This document shows positions 51,524 to 59,617 of a stretch of DNA of 64,000 nucleotides, piece by piece. The stretch spans positions 1,364,001-1,428,000 of the forward strand of contig CP080408.1 in assembly GCA_019448215.1 (NCBI GenBank), in the 5' to 3' direction. The stretch is from Thalassovita mediterranea. Lineage in GTDB: Bacteria; Pseudomonadota; Alphaproteobacteria; Caulobacterales; Hyphomonadaceae. Each line of letters starts with the position of its first letter. Positions within the stretch are counted from its first letter, which is position 1. The notes beneath the pieces are model-generated. The model was not told the DNA's origin. It saw only the letters and a program-made list of their open reading frames with translations, and ran no database searches. A program made the translations under genes and the position numbers.

Positions 51524-52504
51524 ATGAAGCGCGCGGCTGTTGAAACTTTTGATCCCCGTCCAGCCGCTGACCCGGCAGAAGCCCGCATCGCGGTGACGCT
51601 GCCCTGCTATAATGAAGCCGCAACCATCGCCCGTGTCATTGAGGATTTCCGCGCCGCGCTTCCCGGGGCCGAGATATATGTTTTCGACAACAACTCGACC
51701 GATGCGACCGCGCAGATCGCGCGGGAAGCTGGCGCAATCGTCCGCACCGAAACCCGTCAGGGCAAGGGCCATGTCGTGCGCCGCATCTTCGCGGATATTG
51801 AGGCGGACATATACGTGATGGCCGATGGCGACGGCACCTATGATGCCTCACTGGCGCCGACGCTGGTTGAGCTGATGAAGAAAAACCATGTCGACATGGT
51901 TGTCGGTACGCGTGCCAATGTGACCAAGGATGCTGGCCGCGGTGGCCATGCCTTCGGCAACCGCATTTTCAACATGCTGTTCAACCGGCTTTTCGGTCGC
52001 CAGTTCAGCGACATTTTCTCTGGCTACCGCGTATTTTCCCGCCGGTTCGTGAAGTCGTTTCCCGCCGTGTCAGGCGGTTTCGAGATCGAGACGGAAATGT
52101 CGGTCCATTCCTGCCAGATAGGCATTCCGACGCTGGAACGCCCAACGCCCTATGGCGTGCGTCCAGAGGATTCGACCTCCAAGCTCAAGACGTTCCGCGA
52201 CGGTTTCCGCATTCTCGGCATGTTCATGGTGCTGGCCAAGGAAACCCGCCCGGCCGCCTTCTTCGGGGCGATCGGTCTCGCGTTGACGCTGGCGGCGCTC
52301 TGCCTCGCGGCACCGCTTGCGCTGACCTACTTCCAGACCGGCCTCGTGCCACGTTTCCCGACGGCGGTTCTCTCCATGGGGCTTGTCATCGTGGCGACGG
52401 TGACGGCGGTTTGCGGGCTTATCCTCGACAGTCTTGCGCGGGCCCGTGTGGAGGCAAAACGCTCCGTCTTCCTCAGCTATCCTGCGCCCGAATGGAAATC
52501 GTGA
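51524..52504 (+). CDS. GT2-family polyprenyl-phosphate glycosyltransferase (GtrB/DPM-like)
   Basis: A 326-aa protein. The N-terminal GT-A domain has ARIAVTLPCYNEAATIARVI, VFDNNSTDAT, MADGDGTYDASL (the DxD-like metal site) and FSDIFSGYRVFSRRF. Two C-terminal transmembrane helices follow (PAAFFGAIGLALTLAALCLAAP and MGLVIVATVTAVCGLIL), as in undecaprenyl-phosphate glucosyl/mannosyl transferases. It loads a sugar on a lipid carrier at the cytoplasmic face. ATG 51524 is preceded by AAAGGTG. It overlaps the GtrA gene by 13 bases. Confidence 0.88.
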   Translation: MKRAAVETFDPRPAADPAEARIAVTLPCYNEAATIARVIEDFRAALPGAEIYVFDNNSTDATAQIAREAGAIVRTETRQGKGHVVRRIFADIEADIYVMADGDGTYDASLAPTLVELMKKNHVDMVVGTRANVTKDAGRGGHAFGNRIFNMLFNRLFGRQFSDIFSGYRVFSRRFVKSFPAVSGGFEIETEMSVHSCQIGIPTLERPTPYGVRPEDSTSKLKTFRDGFRILGMFMVLAKETRPAAFFGAIGLALTLAALCLAAPLALTYFQTGLVPRFPTAVLSMGLVIVATVTAVCGLILDSLARARVEAKRSVFLSYPAPEWKS

Positions 52505-52893
52505 TCAATCAGGTCCTGAAGGCCAGATCCGTACGTTTCGTTCTGGTCGGCGGGCTTGGCTTTCTGGCGGATGCTGGAACACTTTTCCTCCTGATTTCAG
52601 GCGGCGTAGGCCCCTTTGCCGCGCGTGTCGTCTCCATCCTGTTTGCGATGTTCGTGACCTGGCGGCTCAACCGCGCCTTCACGTTCGGCGCGAGCAGCGG
52701 CAGCCAGATATCTGAAGCGGGACGATACTTTTCCGTGGCAGCCAGCGTCGCGGCGCTGAACTACCTGCTCTATGCGGGCCTGCTTGTGATCGTGCCAACC
52801 TGCCCGCCAGTACTGGCTACAGCTATCGCGACAATCATCTGCACGCTGGTGTCATTTGCCGGGTATGGAAAGTTCGCTTTCCGCTCCAGCTAG
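52492..52893 (+). CDS. GtrA-family membrane protein (probable lipid-linked sugar flippase)
   Basis: A 133-aa protein with four transmembrane helices and the GtrA pattern RFVLVGGLGFLADAGTLFLL, then WRLNRAFTFG and a closing SFAGYGKFAFRSS. GtrA proteins are thought to flip polyprenyl-phosphate-sugars to the periplasm. The start overlaps the GT2 gene by 13 bases, so the two are co-translated. With the divergent GT-C gene they make a complete load, flip and transfer set. The last four bases overlap the convergent small membrane protein. Confidence 0.88.
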   Translation: MEIVINQVLKARSVRFVLVGGLGFLADAGTLFLLISGGVGPFAARVVSILFAMFVTWRLNRAFTFGASSGSQISEAGRYFSVAASVAALNYLLYAGLLVIVPTCPPVLATAIATIICTLVSFAGYGKFAFRSS

Positions 52894-53165
52894 AGCCCGC
52901 TCGAGCCCAGCACCAGAAACACAATCCCGTAAATCTGCAGGACAAGGACCCCTAATCCTGCGCCGAGGGCGAGGAAGAAGCGCGGCCAGCGGTCACCCTG
53001 GCTGAAGGCGAGAAGGCCCGCGCCCAACGTCCCGATCAGGGTGGATAGTGTAAGCGGATCAAGCCTGCCAAGACCGATCAGGGAATCGAGGGCGTAGATG
53101 ATGAGGGGTGCGCAAATCAGGAGGAGGCCTGACAGCATCAATGGGATGGATAGTGCCTTTGGCAT
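52890..53165 (-). CDS. Small membrane protein (91 aa)
   Basis: A 91-aa protein with three hydrophobic helices (LSIPLMLSGLLLICAPLIIY, LSTLIGTLGAGLLAFSQG, FFLALGAGLGVLVLQIYG). I do not recognise a family. It converges on the GtrA gene with a 4-base overlap. A TGTGAC-N-GTCACA palindrome at 53200-53212 lies upstream. Confidence 0.55.
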   Translation of the reverse strand: MPKALSIPLMLSGLLLICAPLIIYALDSLIGLGRLDPLTLSTLIGTLGAGLLAFSQGDRWPRFFLALGAGLGVLVLQIYGIVFLVLGSSGL

Positions 53166-53199
53166 CCGTGAAAGGCCCCCAGCCTCTTCCGCCTGAAAG

Positions 53200-53212
53200 T
53201 GTGACGGTCACA
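53200..53212. promoter_or_regulatory. TGTGACGGTCACA palindrome
   Basis: A perfect 6-1-6 dyad, 35 bases upstream of the 91-aa gene and just past the end of the next gene. The same arms occur at 18099-18111 before the PstS-like gene. CRP/FNR and other dimeric regulators bind similar arms, but the spacer of one is short for CRP. Confidence 0.35.
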
Positions 53213-53228
53213 GCAGTGCCAGATTGGC

Positions 53229-54092
53229 CTACTGGGTCAATAGCCGCGCGGGATCCTGCGGCTCAGCCAGCATGTGCCGGGCGAGGATACAGGTGGAGTA
53301 TTCCTCCTCACCTTCCCGGTCCGGGTCTGCGAGGTAGGCGGCCAAAGATTGCTCGGCGAGTTCCTCCAGCTCTTCCTCGGTAAAGGCGTCCTCTGTCCGC
53401 GCCAGAAGGCGGCGCGACTGGCACCGGACGAAGCGAAGGTGAGAGACGGGTTTCGCGTCCTCGCCAGCGGTGAGGCGGTGGAGGGCGTTGAGCTGGTCGC
53501 TCGACTGCAAGGTCAGCACGCCGGGCCAGCCGGGACCGTCAGGTTGCGCCAGCCATATATGCGTTGCTCCCGTCGAAGCGCGCGGCCCTGCAAAGCGGAT
53601 GGCATGAATTGTCCCACCGCGAACCTCAAAAGACTCCACCTCTGCACCGCGATGGGCGAGGCGCTGCGTCCACAAAGCGATGGCGCGGTCGCGCAGCGCC
53701 CAGGCGATGTCGCTGTTTCCGGTATGAAGTTCACCCGCCGCGGCCATGAAAAGGGCATCGCTATCGCGCATCGCGCCTGCCTTGCGGAAGTGTTGGACGG
53801 AGACCTCGGAAAGCCCCTCCCAGCCTGCGGCCATGCCGGCAACCTGGTGGGCGCTAGGCACTTCAGGACGGTTCGGACAGCGATTGATGAAGTCTTCGGT
53901 AATGCGGCGGATATAGGCGGGCGTTCCCTCTTCCTCGGGCGCGTCGAGTTGCATCTGCCAGGCGAGTGCGTCGTTGAGACCGCAGGCCTGGGGCACAGGC
54001 GTTTCAGCGAAGGCGTAACGGCTGGCGCCGCAATACATTGAGACGAGCGATACAATCAGCGCGCTGGTGTATCTTCCGATTTTGTCCCGCAT
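53229..54092 (-). CDS. Exported protein of unknown function
   Basis: A 287-aa protein with a signal peptide (SALIVSLVSMYCGASRYAFA). The mature part is mostly helical, with a tetratricopeptide-like look (PSAHQVAGMAAGWEGLSEVSVQHFRKAGAM). A middle segment (AIRFAGPRASTGATHIWLAQPDG) resembles a beta-sandwich. I recognise no catalytic motif. Bases 54093-54185 between it and the ZIP gene hold small tandem GTGCACTG-like units (ACTGATGGTGCAGTGACGGT). The role is unknown. Confidence 0.6.
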   Translation of the reverse strand: MRDKIGRYTSALIVSLVSMYCGASRYAFAETPVPQACGLNDALAWQMQLDAPEEEGTPAYIRRITEDFINRCPNRPEVPSAHQVAGMAAGWEGLSEVSVQHFRKAGAMRDSDALFMAAAGELHTGNSDIAWALRDRAIALWTQRLAHRGAEVESFEVRGGTIHAIRFAGPRASTGATHIWLAQPDGPGWPGVLTLQSSDQLNALHRLTAGEDAKPVSHLRFVRCQSRRLLARTEDAFTEEELEELAEQSLAAYLADPDREGEEEYSTCILARHMLAEPQDPARLLTQ

Positions 54093-54185
54093 TCATCCGC
54101 GCTCCGGTAACCTTTTGCTAACCGTTGCAAATGTGGTGCCGGAGCGGTGTACTGATGGTGCAGTGACGGTGCACTGGCGGTGTTT

Positions 54186-55046
54186 TTAGCGGGCAGGTGA
54201 GCCGCGGCCCTGCATCTCGACCAGTGGCGCAAGCGCAAAGCCGGACAACGCGGTCATCTCGCCATGATCGTCATGGCTCTCATGCTCGTCACCTATACCA
54301 TGGCCATGGCCACCGTGGATCGGCGCGAACACAAGAAGCATGGCCGCGGCGACGCCTGCTGCAACCGCGCCGAGCCCGCGTGCCGGTTTCATTTCTTTCA
54401 GCGGGGCCATGAGTGGGCCGGTTGCCACGAAGAGGAGAAGACCTGCGGACATCGCAAAGAGAGCGCCGAGGGTCTGCGCATCAAGGGTGAACATGACCGG
54501 CGCTGAGACGACGACACCGAACGGCGTTGTCGCCGCGGCGGCGAGGAAGGCGAACCAGAACGCCTTCATATTGCTGACCCCGGCGCGCTTCAGGATGGCA
54601 AAGGCGATTACGCCTTCTGGAAACTCGTGCAGGATGAGGCCCAGCGAAGCGTAAACCCCGGACTCAAAGCTGGTCGCGAAGGTCACCGAATAGATGACGC
54701 CGTCGATGAAGGAGTGAAACGCGATGGCGATGATCGGCGTGAGCGCGATGTTGACGGGCTTGCGCCCCGGGCGTTCCGGAAAAAGAAGCGCGACGGCATT
54801 GTGCAGGAGGAGGCCGCCAAAGAAGCCCGTCGCGAGCCAGATCGGCGCCTGCTGCGAGAGGTGAAAGGCTTCGGGGATGATGTGCAGGAAGGCGAGCGTT
54901 GCCAGCATACCGGCAGCAGCGAGGCCGAACATGGAGGCGTGACGCTCACTCCACGGGGCGCGCTGGGCAACGATGACGAGGCCAATTGTCGTGACAAAAG
55001 CGGCGATCAGGCCGAAAAAGAGCGGAGCTTGCAGGGATGACCACAT
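54186..55046 (-). CDS. ZIP-family metal transporter with His-rich tail
   Basis: A 286-aa transporter with eight transmembrane helices. The metal path is marked by AIAFHSFIDGVIYS (HxxxD in helix IV) and LILHEFPEGVIAF (HExPEG in helix V). The cytoplasmic C-terminal region HGGHGHGIGDEHESHDDHGE is a zinc-buffering loop. ZIP proteins import zinc or related metals into the cytosol. It diverges from the zrgA/ABC genes across a Zur-like box, so zinc-dependent repression of both sides is likely. Confidence 0.88.
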   Translation of the reverse strand: MWSSLQAPLFFGLIAAFVTTIGLVIVAQRAPWSERHASMFGLAAAGMLATLAFLHIIPEAFHLSQQAPIWLATGFFGGLLLHNAVALLFPERPGRKPVNIALTPIIAIAFHSFIDGVIYSVTFATSFESGVYASLGLILHEFPEGVIAFAILKRAGVSNMKAFWFAFLAAAATTPFGVVVSAPVMFTLDAQTLGALFAMSAGLLLFVATGPLMAPLKEMKPARGLGAVAAGVAAAMLLVFAPIHGGHGHGIGDEHESHDDHGEMTALSGFALAPLVEMQGRGSPAR

Positions 55047-55115
55047 GAGTATTGTTTGCCTGACTGCGCTCGCCCGCGTATCCGCTGGCCTTGCCTTGAT
55101 GCATAATAGCTGATT

Positions 55116-55138
55116 GAGACGTTATAGTATCTCATTTG
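55116..55138. promoter_or_regulatory. Zur-like box between ZIP and zrgA
   Basis: GAGACGTTATAGTATCTC (55116-55133), extended by ATTTG, matches 17 of 22 defined positions of the enterobacterial Zur consensus (GAAATGTTATA-N-TATAACATTTC). It lies 70 bases from the ZIP ATG and 52 from the zrgA ATG, so one site could repress both. Confidence 0.7.
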
Positions 55139-55189
55139 AGGGAATGCGAGCCAATACACTGAGATCATTGGCCGGAAAAGAGGACTTTC

Positions 55190-55870
55190 ATGAAATATCG
55201 CAGTGCCGCACTCGTCGCCTTTGGCGCCCTTCTCGTGACGCCCGCCTGTAGTCAGGCCGAGGAAAACCCGTCCGCGCCGGCGGACACCGCTGTCTCTGAG
55301 ACAGTGATCGAGGAAGAAGAGATCACCACAGAAATCACGACCGAAACTGAGGTCGAGGCGCCTGAGCAAGCTGCCGCGCCTGAGCCAGCTGAAGCGCCTC
55401 AGGCGAACCGGACGATGAGTGTTCCGCCACCAGAGGCCCGGCTGGGCAGCCATACGCATGGCCATGCCATGTTGGCCGTTACCCGTCAGGGGAGCTCTAT
55501 CTCCGTATCGCTAGAGGCCCCTCTGTCTGCGTTCGGGGTGACCGAAAACCCGCAGACCGAAGAGGACCGCGCGGCGATCGAGGCGATCCGCAATGATCTC
55601 ACCAATGATGCAAACCTTGTCGAACTGCGCGGCAATGTGAGCTGCGATATCTCATCCAAGGGCATGGCGACCCGCGTCGCCAACGGTCATGGCGAGCTGC
55701 AGATGGAAACGTCCTATTCGTGCCAGAACGCAGACGCGCTGCAGGCAATCCGTTTCGGCGGATTTGGTACCTATCCGGCCTTGTCAGAGGTTGAAGCGGT
55801 CTATGTTTCGGATACAGAGCAGGCAGCAGGAAACCTGACGCGTACGAACCCGGAACTGAGGATCAACTAG
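55190..55870 (+). CDS. zrgA: ZrgA-like zinc-uptake protein (DUF2796)
   Basis: A 226-aa exported protein with a lipoprotein-like signal (LLVTPAC). A low-complexity Glu/Thr/Pro linker follows. The DUF2796 (ZrgA) domain has SHTHGHAMLAVTRQG, the conserved HxHGxA metal-binding strand, and VELRGNVSCDIS. ZrgA-type genes accompany a LolCDE-like ABC pair and a DUF3299 gene in Zur-regulated clusters of other proteobacteria, and the same set follows here. It is likely a periplasmic zinc chaperone or receptor. Confidence 0.85.
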   Translation: MKYRSAALVAFGALLVTPACSQAEENPSAPADTAVSETVIEEEEITTEITTETEVEAPEQAAAPEPAEAPQANRTMSVPPPEARLGSHTHGHAMLAVTRQGSSISVSLEAPLSAFGVTENPQTEEDRAAIEAIRNDLTNDANLVELRGNVSCDISSKGMATRVANGHGELQMETSYSCQNADALQAIRFGGFGTYPALSEVEAVYVSDTEQAAGNLTRTNPELRIN

Positions 55871-55877
55871 ACCTATC

Positions 55878-56582
55878 GTGACCAAAACACCTGTCATTGA
55901 CCTCAGCGATTTGCGCTTTGCCTGGCAGGATGGTCCGACCCTGCTCGATATCCCTGAATTCAGGGTTGGAGCTGGCGAGCGCGTCTTCCTGCGCGGGCCG
56001 AGCGGGTCCGGCAAGTCGACGCTGCTTGGCCTGATCGCGGGCGTTCTGGAGCCGCAATCTGGTAAGGTTGAGGTTCTGGCCCATGACATGATGGCGCTGA
56101 GCGGACCAAAGCGCGATGCGCTGCGGGCAGATCGGCTGGGCGTCATATTCCAGATGTTCAATCTGGTGCCTTACCTGTCGCTGGTTCAGAATGTGACCCT
56201 GCCATGCCGCTTTTCGTCTGCCCGGCGCGCGGCAGCGGGCGGGGAAGGCAAGCTGAACGATGAAGCGGTGAGGCTGCTGTCGCGCCTTGGCCTGAGCGGT
56301 GAGCGCCTGCTGGCGCGGCCTGTGACGGAGCTGTCGGTTGGCCAGCAGCAGCGCGTGGCGGTTGCCCGCGCTCTGATTGGTGGACCGGATCTCATCATTG
56401 CTGACGAGCCGACATCTGCCCTCGATGCCGATGCGCGTGACCGCTTCATTGAGCTGTTGAATGAGGAAGCGGGCCGGTCCGGCTCTGCGCTTCTATTCGT
56501 CAGCCATGATGCGTCGCTGGCGGGGCATTTTGACCGCAGCGTGGACCTCTCTGAAATAAACCGCGCGAAAGGGGGCATCTGA
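55878..56582 (+). CDS. ABC transporter ATP-binding protein (zinc cluster)
   Basis: A 234-aa ATPase. Walker A is RGPSGSGKSTLLG, the signature is LSVGQQQRVAVARAL, and Walker B is LIIADEPTSALDADAR. It resembles LolD and MacB-type ATPases that pair with FtsX-fold permeases. The start is GTG at 55878, 7 bases after zrgA. The stop overlaps the permease ATG (TGATG), so the two are translated together. Confidence 0.9.
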   Translation: MTKTPVIDLSDLRFAWQDGPTLLDIPEFRVGAGERVFLRGPSGSGKSTLLGLIAGVLEPQSGKVEVLAHDMMALSGPKRDALRADRLGVIFQMFNLVPYLSLVQNVTLPCRFSSARRAAAGGEGKLNDEAVRLLSRLGLSGERLLARPVTELSVGQQQRVAVARALIGGPDLIIADEPTSALDADARDRFIELLNEEAGRSGSALLFVSHDASLAGHFDRSVDLSEINRAKGGI

Positions 56583-57850
56583 TGGGCTTTTCCATTCTGG
56601 GCCTTGCCTGGCGCAGCCTGATGAACCGGCGCGGCTCTGCCTTGCTGACCATCCTCGCGGTGGCGCTGTCGGTCGCGCTCTTTCTTGGTGTCGACAAGGT
56701 GCGCAATGGCGCGCGGGCCGGGTTCGACAATACGATTTCGGGAACGGACCTCATCGTCGGCGCGCCGACGGGGCAGATCAACCTGCTGCTCTATTCGGTT
56801 TTTCGTCTGGGGAGTGCGACGGCCGAAATCAGCTGGGACACATATGAAGCCATTGATGGGCGCGATGACATCGCCTGGACCATCCCGCTGTCGCTTGGCG
56901 ACAATCATCGCGGCTTCCGCGTGGTCGGAACGAATGGTGCTTATTTCGAGCACTACAAGCATGGCGGCGGGACGGCGCTGCGCCTGTCGGAAGGCGAGCT
57001 GTTCAGTGATATCTATCAGGCCGTGATCGGCGCGGACGTTGCCGAAGAGCTTGACTATACTATCGGCAGCGAGCTGGTTCTGACCCATGGCCTGGGGGCA
57101 GGCGGGCTGACCGACCATGAGGACAAGCCATTCATCGTGACGGGCGTCCTCGCCAAGACCGGCACACCGGTGGACCGGTCGATCCACATCCCGCTTGAGG
57201 GCGTGACGGCGATCCATGTCGGCTGGGAGAGCGGCACGCGTAGCCCGTTTGCCGACACGATCAGTGAAGATATGATCCGCGGCTTTGACCTGACGCCGAA
57301 ATCGATCACGGCGGTGTTTGTCGGCCTCGAGCAGCGGGGCACATTGCTGCGCACCCAGAGGGCACTGAACACGCAGGGGGGCGAGCCTCTGCTGGCGATT
57401 ATCCCGGGCGTGGCGCTGGGCGAGCTGTGGCAGGTGACAGGGATTGTCGAGCGTGCGCTGATTGCCGTGTCTGTCTTCGTTATCGCGGTTGGTCTTGTGT
57501 CGGTGCTGACGAGCATCCTGACGAGCCTTAATGAGCGGCGACGTGAGATGGCGATCCTGCGGGCAACCGGCGCGCGGCCGGGGCATATCTTTTTCCTGAT
57601 GGTGGCAGAGGCGGCGATGCTGGGGCTCTGCGGTGCGATTGCCGGTGTCCTGCTGGTTCAGCTCGGGCTGCTGATCGCCGGGCCACTCCTGTCGTCGGCC
57701 TACGGGATTTCGATTGGCGGTCTTGGGATTTCCGCCATCGATGGCTGGACGGTGCTTGCGGTCTTTGGCGCGGCGACACTGATCGGCACGATACCAGCTG
57801 TCATGGCGCTTCGCCGGTCGTTGGCCGATGGCCTGACGGTGAAGCTCTAG
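56582..57850 (+). CDS. FtsX/MacB-fold ABC permease (zinc cluster)
   Basis: A 422-aa permease with one N-terminal and three C-terminal transmembrane helices around a large periplasmic domain, as in LolC/E and MacB. FtsX-family marks are RGSALLTILAVALSVALFLG at the start, and RREMAILRATGARPGHIFFL with PAVMALRRSLADGLTVKL at the end. It couples to the upstream ATPase by the TGATG overlap. In this setting the pair probably moves zinc-related cargo or a lipoprotein between membranes rather than acting as a classic zinc importer. Confidence 0.88.
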   Translation: MGFSILGLAWRSLMNRRGSALLTILAVALSVALFLGVDKVRNGARAGFDNTISGTDLIVGAPTGQINLLLYSVFRLGSATAEISWDTYEAIDGRDDIAWTIPLSLGDNHRGFRVVGTNGAYFEHYKHGGGTALRLSEGELFSDIYQAVIGADVAEELDYTIGSELVLTHGLGAGGLTDHEDKPFIVTGVLAKTGTPVDRSIHIPLEGVTAIHVGWESGTRSPFADTISEDMIRGFDLTPKSITAVFVGLEQRGTLLRTQRALNTQGGEPLLAIIPGVALGELWQVTGIVERALIAVSVFVIAVGLVSVLTSILTSLNERRREMAILRATGARPGHIFFLMVAEAAMLGLCGAIAGVLLVQLGLLIAGPLLSSAYGISIGGLGISAIDGWTVLAVFGAATLIGTIPAVMALRRSLADGLTVKL

Positions 57851-57910
57851 GCCAGACCCTTCGTGAAGTTGCTTATGGAAGGGGCGCTGCCTCTGCGCTA
57901 TCTCAGTGCC

Positions 57911-58594
57911 ATGAGAAAGATTCCTAGCCTTTTCACCGCCGCCAGCCTTCTGGCACTTGCAGCTTGCAGCGGCGAGACCAGCGAAGCGGCGCAGCCGCAA
58001 GCAGAGCCAGCGGAAACCGCCGAAGTCGACCTTCCGCAAACATCTGACGGTCCGCAGATTGGCGACCCGGTGCCAGAGCCTGAGACGTCTTCAATGGCTC
58101 AGAAGGCGCAGCGCGACGCAGAACTTGCAGCGCGCGGCATTACCGAAATCGGCTGGGAAGAGCTGATGCCGGAAGGCGAGGAAGAGCGCGTCGCCGAGAT
58201 GTATCAGGCGCAGATGGCGCGGCTTTATTCAGGCGGGGGCATCGCTGAAGGATCGGCCGCCGACCAGGCCATCCAGATCGGCACGTTCAACGTCGTCGAG
58301 GAAATGGACGGCATGAAGATCCGCCTGCCGGGCTATACGGTGCCATTTGATTACGGCTCCGAAGCCGAGATTTCTGAATTCCTGCTGGTGCCTTATTATG
58401 GCGCCTGCCTGCACGCGCCGCCGCCACCGCCAAACCAGACCGTGTTTGTCGAGACCGAAGAGAAGATCAAGCTGCGCGACCTGTCGCAAGCGGTCTGGAT
58501 TGAAGGCACGATCCGCACGGCGCGTCAGGATACTGAGCTTGCAGATGCGGCCTATACGATCGAGATGACCGGCTGGGAAATCTACGAGTACTAG
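57911..58594 (+). CDS. DUF3299 lipoprotein of the zinc cluster
   Basis: A 227-aa protein with a lipoprotein signal (SLLALAAC). The DUF3299 core has GWEELMPEG, IRLPGYTVPFDYGSEAEISEF and CLHAPPPPPNQTVFV, all typical. Such proteins end ZrgA/ABC gene sets under Zur control. The frame extends upstream to GTG 57863, but I chose ATG 57911 because it begins the signal peptide; no clear ribosome site is visible, so the choice is uncertain. It is followed by a strong terminator, ending the operon. Confidence 0.8.
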   Translation: MRKIPSLFTAASLLALAACSGETSEAAQPQAEPAETAEVDLPQTSDGPQIGDPVPEPETSSMAQKAQRDAELAARGITEIGWEELMPEGEEERVAEMYQAQMARLYSGGGIAEGSAADQAIQIGTFNVVEEMDGMKIRLPGYTVPFDYGSEAEISEFLLVPYYGACLHAPPPPPNQTVFVETEEKIKLRDLSQAVWIEGTIRTARQDTELADAAYTIEMTGWEIYEY

Positions 58595-58619
58595 GTTGGC
58601 TCAGCACTGACGGACACGA

Positions 58620-58654
58620 AAAGGGCGGCCCCATCGGAGCCGCCCTTTCTTGTT
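58620..58654 (+). terminator. Terminator of the zrgA-ABC-DUF3299 operon
   Basis: GGGCGGC (58623-58629) pairs with GCCGCCC (58639-58645) and is followed by TTTCTTGTT. It lies 25 bases past the DUF3299 stop and before the convergent mscL gene. Confidence 0.85.
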
Positions 58655-58674
58655 CTTGCGAAGAAAGTCTCGCT

Positions 58675-59097
58675 TTAGCTCTGCTGCTTGGCGAGCAGGT
58701 TGCGGATTTCTTCGAGAAGCACTTCCTGACGCGGCGGCGGAGGCACTTCGGCCGGCGCCTCTTCCTGCTTGCGTTTCATGCTGTTGATGCCCTTCACGAC
58801 GAAGAAGAGGGCGAATGCCATGATTAGGAAGGAGATGACGTTATTGATGAAGAGGCCATAGGCGATGACGGGTGCGCCAGCCTCATTGGCCGCTTCGAGC
58901 GATTCATAGGTATTCCCGTCCAGCGGGTAGAGAAGGTCGGCGAAGTCGACGCCGCCAAGCACCAGACCGAGCGGCGGCATGATGATGTCGTTGACGAGCG
59001 ACTTTACGATGGTCGAGAACGCACCGCCGAGAATGAAACCAACGGCCAGATCGACCAGGTTCCCTTTCATTGCGAACTCTTTGAATTCCTTGAACAT
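58675..59097 (-). CDS. mscL: Large-conductance mechanosensitive channel
   Basis: A 140-aa pore protein that opens on hypo-osmotic stretch. [20 protein letters not shown] at the start and [20 protein letters not shown] are the conserved first helix with its hydrophobic gate. A periplasmic loop of about 30 residues and the second helix ([21 protein letters not shown]) follow. The C-terminal RNLLAKQ amphipathic bundle is standard. It is the last gene before ihfB on the same strand. Confidence 0.95.
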   Translation of the reverse strand: MFKEFKEFAMKGNLVDLAVGFILGGAFSTIVKSLVNDIIMPPLGLVLGGVDFADLLYPLDGNTYESLEAANEAGAPVIAYGLFINNVISFLIMAFALFFVVKGINSMKRKQEEAPAEVPPPPRQEVLLEEIRNLLAKQQS

Positions 59098-59206
59098 TGA
59101 GGTGTCTCCCTGAGCAAGCCGACCCTACGGCAAAACCGGATATTCCCAGCTTTGGACCCAGCGTCAACTGATAGCGAATGAGTGGCGTGCGGCCGCGCGG
59201 CCAGTC

Positions 59207-59506
59207 CTAGCGGGCTTCGGGATCGTCGCCGCCATTGACGCGGGCGCGCAATTCCTTGCCGGGCCGGAAGAAAGGCACGCGTTTGGCCTTCACTTCGACT
59301 GTTTCGCCGGTGCGGGGGTTCCTGCCGGTGCGCGGTTTTCGTTCCCTGACGGAGAAGGCGCCGAAGCCGCGCAACTCGACGCGGTTACCGTCGGCCAGAG
59401 CCTCTGCGATTTCATCAAGGATCACCGCGACGATCTTTTCCAGATCATCGTGCCGGAGATGCGAATATTCTTCTGCCAGACGGGCAATCAGTTCTGACCT
59501 GAGCAT
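59207..59506 (-). CDS. ihfB: Integration host factor subunit beta
   Basis: A 99-aa DNA-bending protein. Typical features are [17 protein letters not shown], the dimer core [20 protein letters not shown], and the DNA-inserting arm [21 protein letters not shown] with the intercalating Pro. IHF shapes promoters and recombination sites. The frame upstream to 59557 is not like the family, so I chose ATG 59506. A stem-loop separates it from rpsA upstream. Confidence 0.95.
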   Translation of the reverse strand: MLRSELIARLAEEYSHLRHDDLEKIVAVILDEIAEALADGNRVELRGFGAFSVRERKPRTGRNPRTGETVEVKAKRVPFFRPGKELRARVNGGDDPEAR

Positions 59507-59526
59507 GACGTTGAATGTAAATGAAA

Positions 59527-59558
59527 TTTGGGGCGGAAACCAGTGGCTCCGCCCCAAA
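59527..59558 (-). terminator. Stem-loop terminator/attenuator between rpsA and ihfB
   Basis: TTTGGGGCGGA (59527-59537) pairs with TCCGCCCCAAA (59548-59558); on the minus strand it is followed by TTTCATTT. It may end rpsA transcripts, with partial read-through to ihfB. Confidence 0.75.
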
Positions 59559-59617
59559 CTATGTCAGGTTTCTTCCGAATCGACCGGAATTACCAAAAAT
59601 TAAGCCAATATACGGGC

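Noticed and set aside
56186-58039. Open frame of 617 codons on the minus strand across the ABC genes
   Set aside because: Antisense to the ATPase and permease, Arg/Gln-rich with no domain.
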